Shown here one piece after another: positions 9,621 through 19,148 of a stretch of 64,000 bases of DNA. The notes under the pieces are model-generated. The model was not told where the DNA came from, searched no databases, and saw nothing but the letters and a program-made list of their open reading frames with translations. The stretch spans positions 2,294,001-2,358,000 of the forward strand of contig NZ_CP119794.1 of the NCBI RefSeq assembly GCF_029338315.1, read 5' to 3'. Position 1 is the stretch's first letter; every line of letters begins with the position of its first letter. This stretch comes from Haloarcula regularis (GTDB lineage Archaea; Halobacteriota; Halobacteria; Halobacteriales; Haloarculaceae). Position numbers and translations under genes: made by a program.

Positions 9621-12348
9621 TCAGGAGATGTGGATGGCGGGCTTGTTGGGCCGGGCCTTCGACGCCAGGTCGTCGCCCTCGCTCGCCCGGCGCACCGACA
9701 CCTCGGCCCCGAACTCCTCGGTGAACAGCCAGGCGGCCTGTTCCAGGACCTGGAGCTCGCGCTCGCCGTCGACGATCGGTTCGAGGCCCGCCCCGTTCGC
9801 GGCGAGTTCGCCCGCGTACTCGGCGACCGCGTCGCCGTGGGCCGCGACGTCCTCGTCGGCCATGATCTCCCCGACGAGGGCGCTGTCCGGGTCGGCCTCG
9901 CGGCTCGCGGTTTCACCGCTCGCTCGGTCCGCGACCCCACTCCCTTCGGCCGCGCGGGCGATCTCGTAGGCCTCGTACTTCCAGTCCTGGGCCACGACGA
10001 CCTCGATCTCGTCGGGGTCGTCGATGTCGACCACCTCGGTGATGTCCCGGACGTCGCCCAGCGTCCGGCGGACGAGCTCGCGCTCGATGCGGTACTCCGA
10101 GACGTCGCGTAGCGCCTCGGGCCAGCGCGCCGTCGACACCAGCCCCTCCTCGTCGAGCAGGTGCCACAGCTCCTCGCCCAGGTAGGGCGCGATGGGCGCG
10201 ACCAGTGCGGCGACGGTCCGGAGTCCACGGCTGTAGGCGAACCGGTACGGCGTATCGTAACTCGCGTACCGGCGCAGGAGGCTGGCGAACCGCTGGAGTT
10301 CGCCGACCACGCGGTGGAACCGGAACCGCTCGTACTCGTCGGTGACGGCGGCGATGGTGCGGTCGATCTCTCGCTCGAGGTAGGCGTCGTGGGGCTCGCT
10401 CTCGGTGCGGGCGTCGATGCCATCGGTGAACTCGCTTACGAGGTCGTACAGCGTCTGCTGGAAGTCGTAGACGGCCGAGACGTCCTTGACGGTCCACTCG
10501 AAGTCCTGGTTGGGGTGGGCCGCCGAGAGGACGAACAGCCGGGTCGTCTCCGCGCCGTACTCGTGTGGCGCGATGTCGTTGCCCTTGGACTTGGACATCT
10601 TCTCGCCGCCGTGGAGGACCGTCCCCTGGTTGATGAGTCGATCGACCGGTTCGCGTCGCTCCAGCAGGCCGATGTCGGCCAGGGCCCGCGTGAAAGCGGA
10701 TGTAGAGCAGGTGGAGGACGGCGTGTTCCTCGCCGCCGACGTAGACGTCGACCGGGAGCCACTCGTCGGCGGTCGCCTGGTCGAACGGAGCCTCGTCGAA
10801 GTGCGGCGAGAGGTACCGCAGGAAGTACCACGAGGAGTCGACGAAGGTGTCCATCGTGTCCGTCTCGCGCTCGGCCAGCTTGCCACAGTCGGGGCACTCG
10901 GTCTGCTGCCACTCCTCGGCCGCGTCCAGCGGGTTCCCGGTCGTCTGGACGTACTCGGGCAACTCGACGGGCAAGTCCTCGTCGGGGACCGGGACGTGCC
11001 CGCAGTCCTCACAGTGGACGATGGGGATGGGGGTGCCCCAGTAGCGCTGGCGGGAGATGAGCCAGTCCCGCAGGCGGTAGGTCGTCGCCGACTCGGCGGC
11101 GTCGTGGTCCAGCAACCGGTCGCGGGCGGCGGTGCTCGCCAGGCCGTCGTACTCGCCGCTGGCGGTCAACATTCCGTCCTCGGTGAACGCGGTCTCGGGC
11201 AGGTTCGTCCCGCTGCCGTCGACGGGTTCGACCACCTGTTCGACGGGGAGGTCGTGTTCCGTGGCGAAGGCGTGGTCGCGCTCGTTGTGCGCGGGCACGC
11301 CCATGACCGCGCCCGTGCCCACGTCGTCTAACACGTAGGCCGCGACGTACACCGGCAGGTCCTCGCCGGTGAACGGATGCGTCGCGGTGAGGGCTGTCTC
11401 GATGCCGCTCAGGCCGGCGTCGTCGGTGCTCGCGACCGACTCCACGTACTCGGCCACCGCGTCGTCACGCTCGGCGACCTCGCGGACGAGGTCGTGGCCC
11501 GGCGAGAGCGCGAGGTAGGTCGTGCCGTACACCGTATCGAGACGCGTCGTGAACGCGTCGACGGACGTCTCGAGTCCCTCGCCGGCCACGTCGAAGGCGA
11601 CCCGCGCGCCCGCCTGCTTGCCGATCCAGTTGCGCTGGCTGTCCCTGACACCCTCGGGCCACCCGTCGAGATCGTCGAGCCCGTCGTACAGCTCCTCGGC
11701 GTAGTCGGTGATGGTGAAGAACCACTGATCCAGGTCGCGCTGCTCGACATCGGTGCCACAGCGCCAGCAGACCCCCTGTGCGTGGGCGTGCGAGTGGTCG
11801 TGCTTGCGGTCGAGCCCCCCGTCGTCATCCCCCGTCTCGACCTGTGCGTCGGCCAGCACCGTCTCGCAGTCCGGACACCAGTTGACCGTCGCCGCGCCGT
11901 ACTCGACGAGCCCCTCGTCGTAGAAGCGGGTGAACAGCCACTGATTCCAGCGGTAGTACTCGGGGTCACAGGTGGTTATCTCTCGGGACCAGTCGTAGCC
12001 AAAGCCCATCTCCCGGAGGTCCGCGCGCATCCGGTCGATGCAACTGCGGGTCCACGACTCGGGGTCGGTGTCGCGCTCGTAGGCCGCGTTCTCCGCGGGG
12101 AGGCCGAAGGCGTCCCACCCCATCGGGTGAAGCACGTCGTCGCCGGCCATCCGCCGATAGCGGGCGTAGGCGTCCGTGATGGCGTAGTTGCGGATGTGGC
12201 CCATGTGCAGCGACCCCGAGGTGTAGGGGAACATCCCCAGGACGTAGGTGGGGTCCTCGGCGTCGTCGGGGCAGTCGTAGACGCCCTCTCGCTCCCAGAC
12301 GTGTTGCCAGTACTCCTGGACCTGCGCGTGGTCGTACCGTCGGGACAT
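9621..12348 (-). CDS. leuS: Leucyl-tRNA synthetase (frameshifted near 10695)
   Basis: About 909 residues. Class I synthetase charging tRNA-Leu. The HIGH motif is HMGH at residues 48-51 ([14 protein letters not shown]). A zinc-type CPDC/CWRCG pair sits in the insertion after it, the CP1 editing domain follows ([25 protein letters not shown]), and the KMSKS motif [11 protein letters not shown] lies near residue 583. The frame changes after [11 protein letters not shown], near 10695, and resumes at [10 protein letters not shown]; the gene is otherwise intact and essential, so this is most likely an assembly error. ATG at 12348 ([14 protein letters not shown]) matches the family start better than an upstream in-frame start at 12378. 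Confidence 0.93.
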
Positions 12349-12542
12349 TCGATACCTCGGTGTGGGTCGGGGTGACACATGAGTGTTCGGCTCGCGTCGG
12401 CGGCTCGCCGGTTCGACCGCCGACGGCTCACCGAGTCAGTGGCCTCCACGCGACACTGGCTCGACCGGACGGTAACACCGGTGTCACCCGGTGACAGCGC
12501 CGTCCGCGAGCGCTTTTCACGCACGACCACCACAGTTGCTGT

Positions 12543-13199
12543 ATGTCCCAACACAAGGATGGGTACGCCGACAGTGTCGATTACGACGAGGCCCTCGACG
12601 ACCTCCCGACGGCCGACGAACTCGACGCGGCCGTCGAGAACCTCGAAGCCAGCGGCTTCGACGTGGTCGTCGTCGACGACGGCGCGGCGGCACTCGCGGA
12701 GATACAGGATCGTATCCCCGCCGGCGCGTCGGTGATGGACGGTCACTCGACGACGCTCGAGGAGATCGGCTTCGTGGAGTATCTCACAGACGGCGACCAC
12801 GAGTGGGAGAACGTCCACAGCGAGGTGTACGGCATCGACGACGACGCCGAGCGCCAGCGCGCCCGCCGTGAAGCACAGGCCAGCGACTACTTCCTCGGCA
12901 GCGTCAACGCCATCGCCGCGACCGGCGAACTCGTCGCCGCCGACGCCTCCGGCAGCCGAATCGGGGCCTACCCCTTCGCCGCCGAGAACCTGCTGCTCGT
13001 CGCCGGGGCGAACAAGGTCGTCGAGGACCTGGAGGCCGCGCTGGACCGACTAGAAGACGTGGCCTTCCCGCTCGAAGACGCCCGGGCACAGGACGCCTAC
13101 GGCGCCGGGAGCGCCATCGCGAAACAGCTCATCTACCGACAGGAAGCCGAGGAGAGACGAACGACGCTGGTCCTCGTCCGCGACTCGCTCGGCTACTGA
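12543..13199 (+). CDS. LUD domain protein (LutC/YkgG-like)
   Basis: 218 residues. The LUD (DUF162) fold is recognised by SVMDGHSTTLEEIGFVEYL and by SDYFLGSVNAIAATGELVAA ... GSRIGAYPFAAENLLLVAG. In bacteria such proteins (LutC, LldG) help oxidise L-lactate together with LutA and LutB, but neither partner is nearby. The C-terminal end has an unusual RQEAEERRTTLVLVRDSLGY tail typical of stand-alone haloarchaeal copies. It is divergent from leuS, with 194 bases between starts. Likely a cytosolic redox-related protein; the exact substrate is unknown. Confidence 0.85.
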   Translation: MSQHKDGYADSVDYDEALDDLPTADELDAAVENLEASGFDVVVVDDGAAALAEIQDRIPAGASVMDGHSTTLEEIGFVEYLTDGDHEWENVHSEVYGIDDDAERQRARREAQASDYFLGSVNAIAATGELVAADASGSRIGAYPFAAENLLLVAGANKVVEDLEAALDRLEDVAFPLEDARAQDAYGAGSAIAKQLIYRQEAEERRTTLVLVRDSLGY

Positions 13200-13309
13200 G
13201 CGGTGCGACCCGGGCGATAGCCGGACGTCGCGCGAACCCTTATCCCTGCCGGGCGTGAACGGCGGGCAATGACCGCGACCGGACCACGCTGGGGGGGGGC
13301 TGACCTGCA

Positions 13310-14518
13310 GTGGTCGATGTCGTCTTCTGGGTGCTGGTCGCCCTCGCGACGGTGACCGGCCTCGTGACCGCCTGGGCGCTGGGCGCCAACAGCAACTCGC
13401 CGCCCTTCGCCCCTGCTATCGGCGCGAACGCCATCTCGACGATGCGGGCTGCCTTCCTCATCGGCATCCTCGCGGCGGCCGGCGCACTCACGCAGGGCGG
13501 CAGCATCTCCGAGACCGTCGGTGCGGGCCTCATCGGCGACGCCTCGATCACCTCGCTGGCGGCGACGGCCGGCCTGCTGACCGCGACGCTGTTCATGGCC
13601 TTCGGCGTCTACACCGGCTACCCGGTCCCGGCGGCGTTCGCGACGACGGGCGCGATGATCGGCGTCGGCCTCTCGCTGGGGGGCACGCCGGTCTTCGACA
13701 CCTACCGGCGTATCGGTCTGTTCTGGGTGCTGGTGCCCCCCGTCTCGGGTGGCCTGGCCTACCTCACAGCGACGATCCTGCGCCGCGACGACATCCCCGA
13801 GACGGTGGGCGTGCCGCTGCTCGCGGCCGTCGTCGGCGGCATCGTCGCCAACGTCGAACTGAGCGTGATTCCCGCGCCGTCCGGCGCCACGCAGAACTCG
13901 CTGGCCGGCGCCGTGGCGATGGTCGTGCCCGCGCCCGCCGTCGGGGGCGTCGACCCCGTCGTCGTCGTGGCGACGCTCGCACTCGCGGCCGTCAGTTTCG
14001 CCTTCATCCGTCGGCGCACCCAGCAGTCCGTCGACCGCGGCATCAAGACCTTCCTCGTCGTGCTGGGCAGCGTCGTCGCCTTCTCCAGCGGCGGCAGCCA
14101 GGTCGGCCTGGCCACGGGGCCACTGGAGAACCTCTACCGGGCCGAACTGGGCGCGCCGGCGCTCCTCCTGTTGGGTATCGGCGCCACCGGCATCCTCGGC
14201 GGCGCGTGGATGGGCGCGCCGCGACTGCTCCAGGCGACCTCCCGCGAGTACGCTCAGCTGGGGGTCCGCCGGTCCATCGCGGCGCTCGTCCCCGGCTTCA
14301 TCATCGCCCAACTGGCCATCGCGCTGGGCATCCCCATCTCGTTCAACAACATCATCATCTCCGGCGTCATCGGCGGCGGCCTCGCCGGCGGGTCGGCGGG
14401 CGTCTCGCGGCGCAAGATCGGCGTGACCATCGGCTTCTGGCTCGTCACCCTGGTGACGTCGGTCATCGTCGGCTTCGCCCTCTACCGGGCGTTCTCGACG
14501 GTGCTCGGTATCTCCTGA
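13310..14518 (+). CDS. PiT family inorganic phosphate permease
   Basis: 402 residues with about ten membrane helices. The duplicated PiT signature is present twice: GANSNSPPFAPAIGANAIST near residue 25 and PISFNNIIISGVIGGG near residue 344. The transporters carry phosphate (or sulfate/molybdate) using Na+ or H+. GTG at 13310 is used because the helix starts there; an ATG at 13269 is in another frame and followed by a nine-G tract. A second, more diverged PiT lies at 38160. No PhoU-like gene is next to it. Confidence 0.88.
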   Translation: MVDVVFWVLVALATVTGLVTAWALGANSNSPPFAPAIGANAISTMRAAFLIGILAAAGALTQGGSISETVGAGLIGDASITSLAATAGLLTATLFMAFGVYTGYPVPAAFATTGAMIGVGLSLGGTPVFDTYRRIGLFWVLVPPVSGGLAYLTATILRRDDIPETVGVPLLAAVVGGIVANVELSVIPAPSGATQNSLAGAVAMVVPAPAVGGVDPVVVVATLALAAVSFAFIRRRTQQSVDRGIKTFLVVLGSVVAFSSGGSQVGLATGPLENLYRAELGAPALLLLGIGATGILGGAWMGAPRLLQATSREYAQLGVRRSIAALVPGFIIAQLAIALGIPISFNNIIISGVIGGGLAGGSAGVSRRKIGVTIGFWLVTLVTSVIVGFALYRAFSTVLGIS

Positions 14519-14528
14519 GCGGTCGCCT

Positions 14529-14984
14529 TCACATCGGATTCTTGGGGTCCCCGTGGGCGTCGTAGAGCCCGACCATCCGCGCGAAGAAGACCAGCATCAG
14601 CGCCATCGACGCGACGGTCCCGAGTGCCGTCCGCACCGGTCGCTGGTCGAGCGCCGCCCGGAAGGTGTACAGCTGGGCCACCGCGCCGACCCCGAGCACG
14701 CCCAGCGTGCCCGGCTCGGAACCTATCCCGCGGTCGAGCCACACCTGCTCGCCGCGGACGACGCGCGTCGCCCAGGGCGCGTCTGTCTCGGGGGGCGTGG
14801 CCAGCAGCAGGTTCAGGACGACCGACACGCCCGTCAGCGCGAGCAGGGCTTCGCTCCGGCGGTAGATCCCCAGAACCAGCACGGGGTACGTCGCGACCAG
14901 CGCCCAGACGCTGCGGGGGCTGGCGTGGGGGTCCCAGAACACGTCGTCGACGACCGCCCCCTTCGCTCTCGCCTCGTCGGTCAT
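14529..14984 (-). CDS. DUF6653-like membrane protein
   Basis: 151 residues. Starts MTDEARAKGAVVDDVFWDPH, with hydrophobic segments WALVATYPVLVLGIY, LLALTGVSVVLNLLLA, LGVLGVGAVAQLYTFR and LGTVASMALMLVFFARMVGLY. I recall this pattern (FWxxHASPxSVW and TRVVRGEQVWLDRG) as DUF6653; function unknown. Its start codon abuts the uspA stop codon with no gap, so the two form an operon, and it may be a membrane partner of the stress protein. Confidence 0.75.
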   Translation of the reverse strand: MTDEARAKGAVVDDVFWDPHASPRSVWALVATYPVLVLGIYRRSEALLALTGVSVVLNLLLATPPETDAPWATRVVRGEQVWLDRGIGSEPGTLGVLGVGAVAQLYTFRAALDQRPVRTALGTVASMALMLVFFARMVGLYDAHGDPKNPM

Positions 14985-15416
14985 CTACCGGACCACGGTG
15001 ACCGTCACCGGCGCTTCGCTCACGACGCTCGTCGCCACCGTCCCGAGCAACCGCCGCGCGATCTCGTGGCGCTCGCCGCCGTGGCCGCCCATCACGACCT
15101 GGTCGACGTCGTGCGAGTCGACGAACGCGAGGATGGTCTCGGCGGGGTCGCCCGTCTCGACGGCCGTCTCGACGGCCCGGTCGGCGTCGGCCGCCCGGCG
15201 CTCGGCGCGCTCGACGAGTCGCTCGGCGCGCTGGCGGGCGTCGGCCTCGCGCTCCGGGCCCGCGTCGAGGACCCCACCCTCACTCATCCCCCCGTCGAGC
15301 GGCGTGACAACGTTCAGCACCGTCACCCGGCAGTCGAAGGTCTCGAGCGCGTGGACGAGCGCGTCGTCGGCAAGGGGGGAGCCGTCCAGCGGGACCAGCA
15401 CGTGCGTTGGGGCCAT
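14985..15416 (-). CDS. Universal stress protein (UspA family)
   Basis: 143 residues. N-terminal THVLVPLDGSPLADDALVHA is the first strand with the nucleotide-binding Asp. The C-terminal ATP-binding loop is GHGG-x9-LGTVATS, matching the G-2x-G-9x-G(S/T) rule, so this is an ATP-binding type. Usp proteins buffer cells against stress by an unclear mechanism. It is the first gene of a two-gene operon with the DUF6653-like membrane protein and is divergent from hisI, with 75 bases between starts. Confidence 0.92.
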   Translation of the reverse strand: MAPTHVLVPLDGSPLADDALVHALETFDCRVTVLNVVTPLDGGMSEGGVLDAGPEREADARQRAERLVERAERRAADADRAVETAVETGDPAETILAFVDSHDVDQVVMGGHGGERHEIARRLLGTVATSVVSEAPVTVTVVR

Positions 15417-15491
15417 ACTGGACGTCGTGCCCGGCAGCATAAGTAGCCACCCGTCACAAGACCTATCTTGCGGACGGGCCTCCGGGCGAGT

Positions 15492-15854
15492 ATGACCGAC
15501 GTGGACCTCGCGTTCGACGGGCAGGAGTACCTCCCCGCCGTCGCCCAGGACGCCGAGACCGGCGAGGTGCTCATGCTCGCCTACGTCACCGAGGAGGCGC
15601 TCGAACGGACCCGCGAGACGGGGTACGCCCACTACTACTCGCGGAGCCGCGACGAGCTCTGGAAGAAGGGCGGGACCAGCGGCCACACCCAGGAAATCGA
15701 GGAGGTCCGCGTCGACTGCGACGGCGACGCACTCCTCTATCTCGTCGACCAGACCGGCGGCGCCTGCCACACCGGCTACGAGTCGTGTTTCTACCGGACC
15801 GTCGACGGCGAGACGGTCGGCGAACGAGTGTTCGACCCCGACGACGTCTACTGA
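15492..15854 (+). CDS. hisI: Phosphoribosyl-AMP cyclohydrolase
   Basis: 120 residues. Catalyses the third step of histidine synthesis, opening the adenine ring of phosphoribosyl-AMP. Recognised by [18 protein letters not shown] and by the metal-binding [12 protein letters not shown] and [14 protein letters not shown] segments, whose Cys residues bind zinc. Length is normal for the stand-alone archaeal enzyme without a HisE domain. No other his gene is in the window. The next gene starts 4 bases after its stop. Confidence 0.95.
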   Translation: MTDVDLAFDGQEYLPAVAQDAETGEVLMLAYVTEEALERTRETGYAHYYSRSRDELWKKGGTSGHTQEIEEVRVDCDGDALLYLVDQTGGACHTGYESCFYRTVDGETVGERVFDPDDVY

Positions 15855-15858
15855 CCCG

Positions 15859-16977
15859 ATGGCCGACTCCGACGCCGTCCGAAAGCTGGAGACCGCCGCT
15901 CGCGAGTACGAGACGGCACGCGAACGCGTCGACGACGTCGGCCGGGAGCGCCTGGCGACCTGCCGGGACGCCTACCGGCAGTTCCGGGACCTGCTGGACC
16001 GCTACGAGGAGACGGCGACGGGCAGCGGGAACTTCCAGGCGTTCACCGAGTTCCAGGGCGCCGTCGCCACGCTGACCGACGACCTGGACGAGGACGTCCC
16101 CGAGCGCGAGACCTTCGAGGCCGTCGACGAGGCTCTCCAGCAGCGGCGGCTCACCGAGAGCGACTTCGAGCGGGCCCGCCGCGACCTGGAACCGGTCGGT
16201 GACCTCGTCGCGCGCCTGGACGACCTCGAGGCCGCCCGGGAGGCCTACCGCACGGCACGCCGGGAGGCGCGGCGGCGCCTGGACGACCTCGAATCACGTG
16301 TCGCGGACCTCGAGCGCCTCCAGCGCCTGGGCGAGGCCGACCTCGACGCCCCCGTCGAGGAGTTGCGTGCTCCCATCGAGGAATACAACGCGGCCGTCCG
16401 CGAGGCGTTCCGGACGTTCCGCAGCGAGCAGTCGGCCCGGGAGGTGCTCGAGACGGTGGCACGGGCCGACGCCTACCCGCTGGTCCCGTTCCGGTCCCCG
16501 CCCGAGGACCTGCTCGAGTACGTCCGGACCCACGAGGCCGGCGCGGAGCCAGTCCCGAGACTGCTGGAGTACGCCGACTACTCGACCTCGAAGCTCGACC
16601 ACTACGTCGACGACACGGCCGCGCTCAAGCGCGCCGTCGCGACCCGCCAGACCTACCTCGAGCGCCTGGACGCGGCGCCGGTGACCGTCGACTGGCCGCC
16701 GCCGCCCGCCGACCACCTGGCCTGGGTCACCCGAGCGTATCAGTCGGTCGTCGTCCGGTTCGCCGACGAACCGGTCGTGGCCCGTCTACGTGAGGTCCGG
16801 GCGCTCTCCCGCCGGGACGACTACGCGCGGCTCCGGGACACCGCACTCGCCCGGAACCAGCTCACCGACGGCGAGCGGGACCGCCTCGAGAGCGGGGCCG
16901 TCGAGCGCGACCTGGCGGCCGCTCGCGAGGAGCGCGAGGCCATCGAGGCGGCGCTCGACGAGTACGGCGAGCTGTGA
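15859..16977 (+). CDS. Coiled-coil haloarchaeal protein (DUF7118-like)
   Basis: 372 residues, strongly helical and charged with long heptad-like runs (for example EAAREAYRTARREARRRLDD and LEERE/AIEAALDEYGEL at the C-terminus). A central globular stretch reads VLETVARADAYPLVPFRSPP and LLEYADYSTSKLDHYVDD. No enzyme motif is visible. It matches a haloarchaeal family that I recall as DUF7118; such coiled-coil proteins may act in DNA or division complexes, but this is a guess. It is probably cotranscribed with hisI, 4 bases upstream. Confidence 0.7.
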   Translation: MADSDAVRKLETAAREYETARERVDDVGRERLATCRDAYRQFRDLLDRYEETATGSGNFQAFTEFQGAVATLTDDLDEDVPERETFEAVDEALQQRRLTESDFERARRDLEPVGDLVARLDDLEAAREAYRTARREARRRLDDLESRVADLERLQRLGEADLDAPVEELRAPIEEYNAAVREAFRTFRSEQSAREVLETVARADAYPLVPFRSPPEDLLEYVRTHEAGAEPVPRLLEYADYSTSKLDHYVDDTAALKRAVATRQTYLERLDAAPVTVDWPPPPADHLAWVTRAYQSVVVRFADEPVVARLREVRALSRRDDYARLRDTALARNQLTDGERDRLESGAVERDLAAAREEREAIEAALDEYGEL

Positions 16978-17025
16978 CCGGCGGCGACCCTGTACCACCG
17001 TCCACTGCGACCCTGTGCGTCGGCG

Positions 17026-18392
17026 CTACGCCCGGGCCACGTCCACGAGTTCGTCCGCCAGCGACCGGGCCCGGTCGACGTCCCGGGCCTCGGCGTACAC
17101 CCGGACGATGGGCTCGGTCCCCGAGGGACGGGCCAGCACCCAGGCGTCGCCGTAGTCGAGTCGCCAGCCGTCGGTCGTGTCCAGGTCCGCGGCGGCGTCG
17201 GTGGCGTGGGCCTCGATGCGGTCGAGCATGGCCTCGCGCTCGGCCTCCGCCTCGTACTCCAGGGCGCGTCTGACGGTGTGGTAGTCGCTGTACGGATCGA
17301 CCAGTTCGCTGGCGGGGTCTCCGCGACCAGCTCGCAGAACCGCGCGGCCGTGTACGCGCCGTCCCGGGCGACGCGGTAGCGCGGGAAGAAGAGCCCGCCG
17401 TTGCCCTCGCCGGCGATGGGGACCGACTCGCCGGCCGCCGTCAGGTCGCGGATTCGACTGACGATGTTCGTCGACCCGATGGGGGAAAGCGAGAGGGCTG
17501 CGCCGGCGTCCTCGACGACGTCGACGAGGCGCTGTGAGGCGTTGACCGCCGAGACGACGGTGTCGCCGGCCTCGAGTTCCGCCGCCGCGAGCGCCGCGAG
17601 CGAGCTCTCGCCGGGGACGTGGCGACCCCGCTCGTCGACGAACATCGCGCGGTCGGCGTCCCCGTCGTGGGCGATGCCCAGGTCGGCATCCGTCGACTCG
17701 ACGTAGGTCCGCAGGTCCCCGAGGTGCTCCGCGACGGGTTCGGGGTCCCGGCCCGGGAAGTGGCCGTCGGGCTGTGCGTGGACTGTGTGGACCGTACAGC
17801 CCAGCTCGCGAAAGAGGTCCGGGCTGACGAGCGAGCCCGCGCCGTGGCCGGGGTCGACGACGACGGTGAGGTCGGCGGCGGCGATGCGCTCGGCGTCGAC
17901 GGCCGCGACGACCGCCTCGCGGTAGGTCCGCCGGGCCGACTCGACCCGGCGGGCCGTCCCCGTCTCCGCCCAGCCCACGTGTGTCACGTCCTCCTCGGCG
18001 AGCGTCGTCTCGATGCGGTTCAGCGCGTCGCGCGTGAGGCCCACGCCGTCGGCGCCGATGACCTTCACGCCGTTGTAGGCGGGCGGGTTGTGGCTGGCGG
18101 TCACCATCAGCCCCGGCACCTCGGTCCGCTCGCAGTAGGCCTGCAGTCCGGGCGTCGGGACGATCCCGAGCCGGTCGACGTCGAGCCCGAGGCTCGTCAG
18201 GCCGCTGGTGGCGGCGTCGGCGAAGGTCTGGCCGGTCGTTCGGGTGTCCCGGCCGACGGCGACCCGGCCGTGGTCGTCGGCCCAGGCGCTCCCGGCCGCC
18301 TGTGCGATCTGCAGGACGAACCGGGGTGTCAGGTCCGCCCCTGCGACCCCCCGGACGCCGCTCGAGCCGAAGACGTGCATTCGAACGGTCAT
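17026..18392 (-). CDS. Phosphoglucosamine mutase/phosphomannomutase family (frameshifted near 17320)
   Basis: About 455 residues. Alpha-D-phosphohexomutase with all four landmarks: catalytic TASHNPP near residue 100, metal loop DGDADR near 242, sugar-specificity loop GEGNGG near 330, and phosphate-binding RPSGTEP near 424. These enzymes swap phosphate between C1 and C6 of hexoses, feeding UDP-GlcNAc or mannose pathways for surface glycans. The GEGNGG loop favours a GlmM-like specificity. The frame changes after LVAETPP and resumes at ASELVDPYSDYHTV, equivalent to one missing base. The start MTVRMHVFGSSGVRG has an alternative Met five codons in. Confidence 0.88.
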
Positions 18393-18503
18393 CTGTGCCC
18401 GACTGGCTTAGAAATGTCGACGTTTCACGCCTCGTGTCAGCGGTCCTGTAGGCGTCGGCCCGATTCCAATGGGTATTAGCCGCGGGGTCGACGAGAGTGG
18501 CGT

Positions 18504-19049
18504 ATGGCCACCGACGCACTCATCGAGGCGCTTCGCGACGCCGACGCGGTGAAGTTCGGCGAGTTCGACCTCTCCCACGGCGGCACGTCGAACTACTACG
18601 TCGACAAGTACGTCTTCGAGACGAACCCCCGCTGTCTCGAACTCATCGCCGCGGCCTTCGCCGAGCGACTCGACGGGACGAAACTCGCGGGCGTCGCCCT
18701 GGGCGCGGTCCCGCTCGTCGCGGTCACGAGCGTCGAGACGGGCCTCCCCTACGTCATCGCGCGCAAGCAGGCCAAGGCGTACGGCACCGGCAACCGCATC
18801 GAGGGCGATCTGGGCGAGGGCGAGGAGGTCGTCATCATCGAGGACATCGCCACCACCGGCCAGAGTGCCGTCGACGCCGCCGAGGCCCTGCGCGAGGCCG
18901 GCGCCGTCGTCGAGCGGGTCCTGGTCGTCGTCGACCGGGAGGAGGGCGCCCGCGAGAACCTCGCCGAGCACGGCCTGGAACTCGAGGCGCTCGTGACCGC
19001 CTCCGACCTGCTCGCGGACGCCCCGGCCGACGTCGACGTCGACGTGTAA
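18504..19049 (+). CDS. pyrE: Orotate phosphoribosyltransferase
   Basis: 181 residues. Couples orotate with PRPP to give OMP in pyrimidine synthesis. The PRPP-binding motif [13 protein letters not shown] is at about residues 110-122, and the N-terminal [19 protein letters not shown] is typical of PyrE. Length is normal. It is divergent from the phosphohexomutase, with 111 bases between starts. An NCS2 nucleobase permease follows in the same direction after 99 bases, which suggests a shared role in nucleobase supply. Confidence 0.95.
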   Translation: MATDALIEALRDADAVKFGEFDLSHGGTSNYYVDKYVFETNPRCLELIAAAFAERLDGTKLAGVALGAVPLVAVTSVETGLPYVIARKQAKAYGTGNRIEGDLGEGEEVVIIEDIATTGQSAVDAAEALREAGAVVERVLVVVDREEGARENLAEHGLELEALVTASDLLADAPADVDVDV

Positions 19050-19148
19050 CTGACAGACGGCACCGGCGAGATTCCGAACCGTCGCTGAAACGACTATTTT
19101 CGAGCAGTCTCGCCACGTTTATGCCCCGTTACTGTGAGTTTCGCACAA

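Noticed and set aside
13269..13309. ATG at 13269 with a nine-G tract as the PiT start
   Set aside because: It is out of frame with the permease. Changing the G-run by one base in either direction gives an early stop, so GTG at 13310 is the better start.
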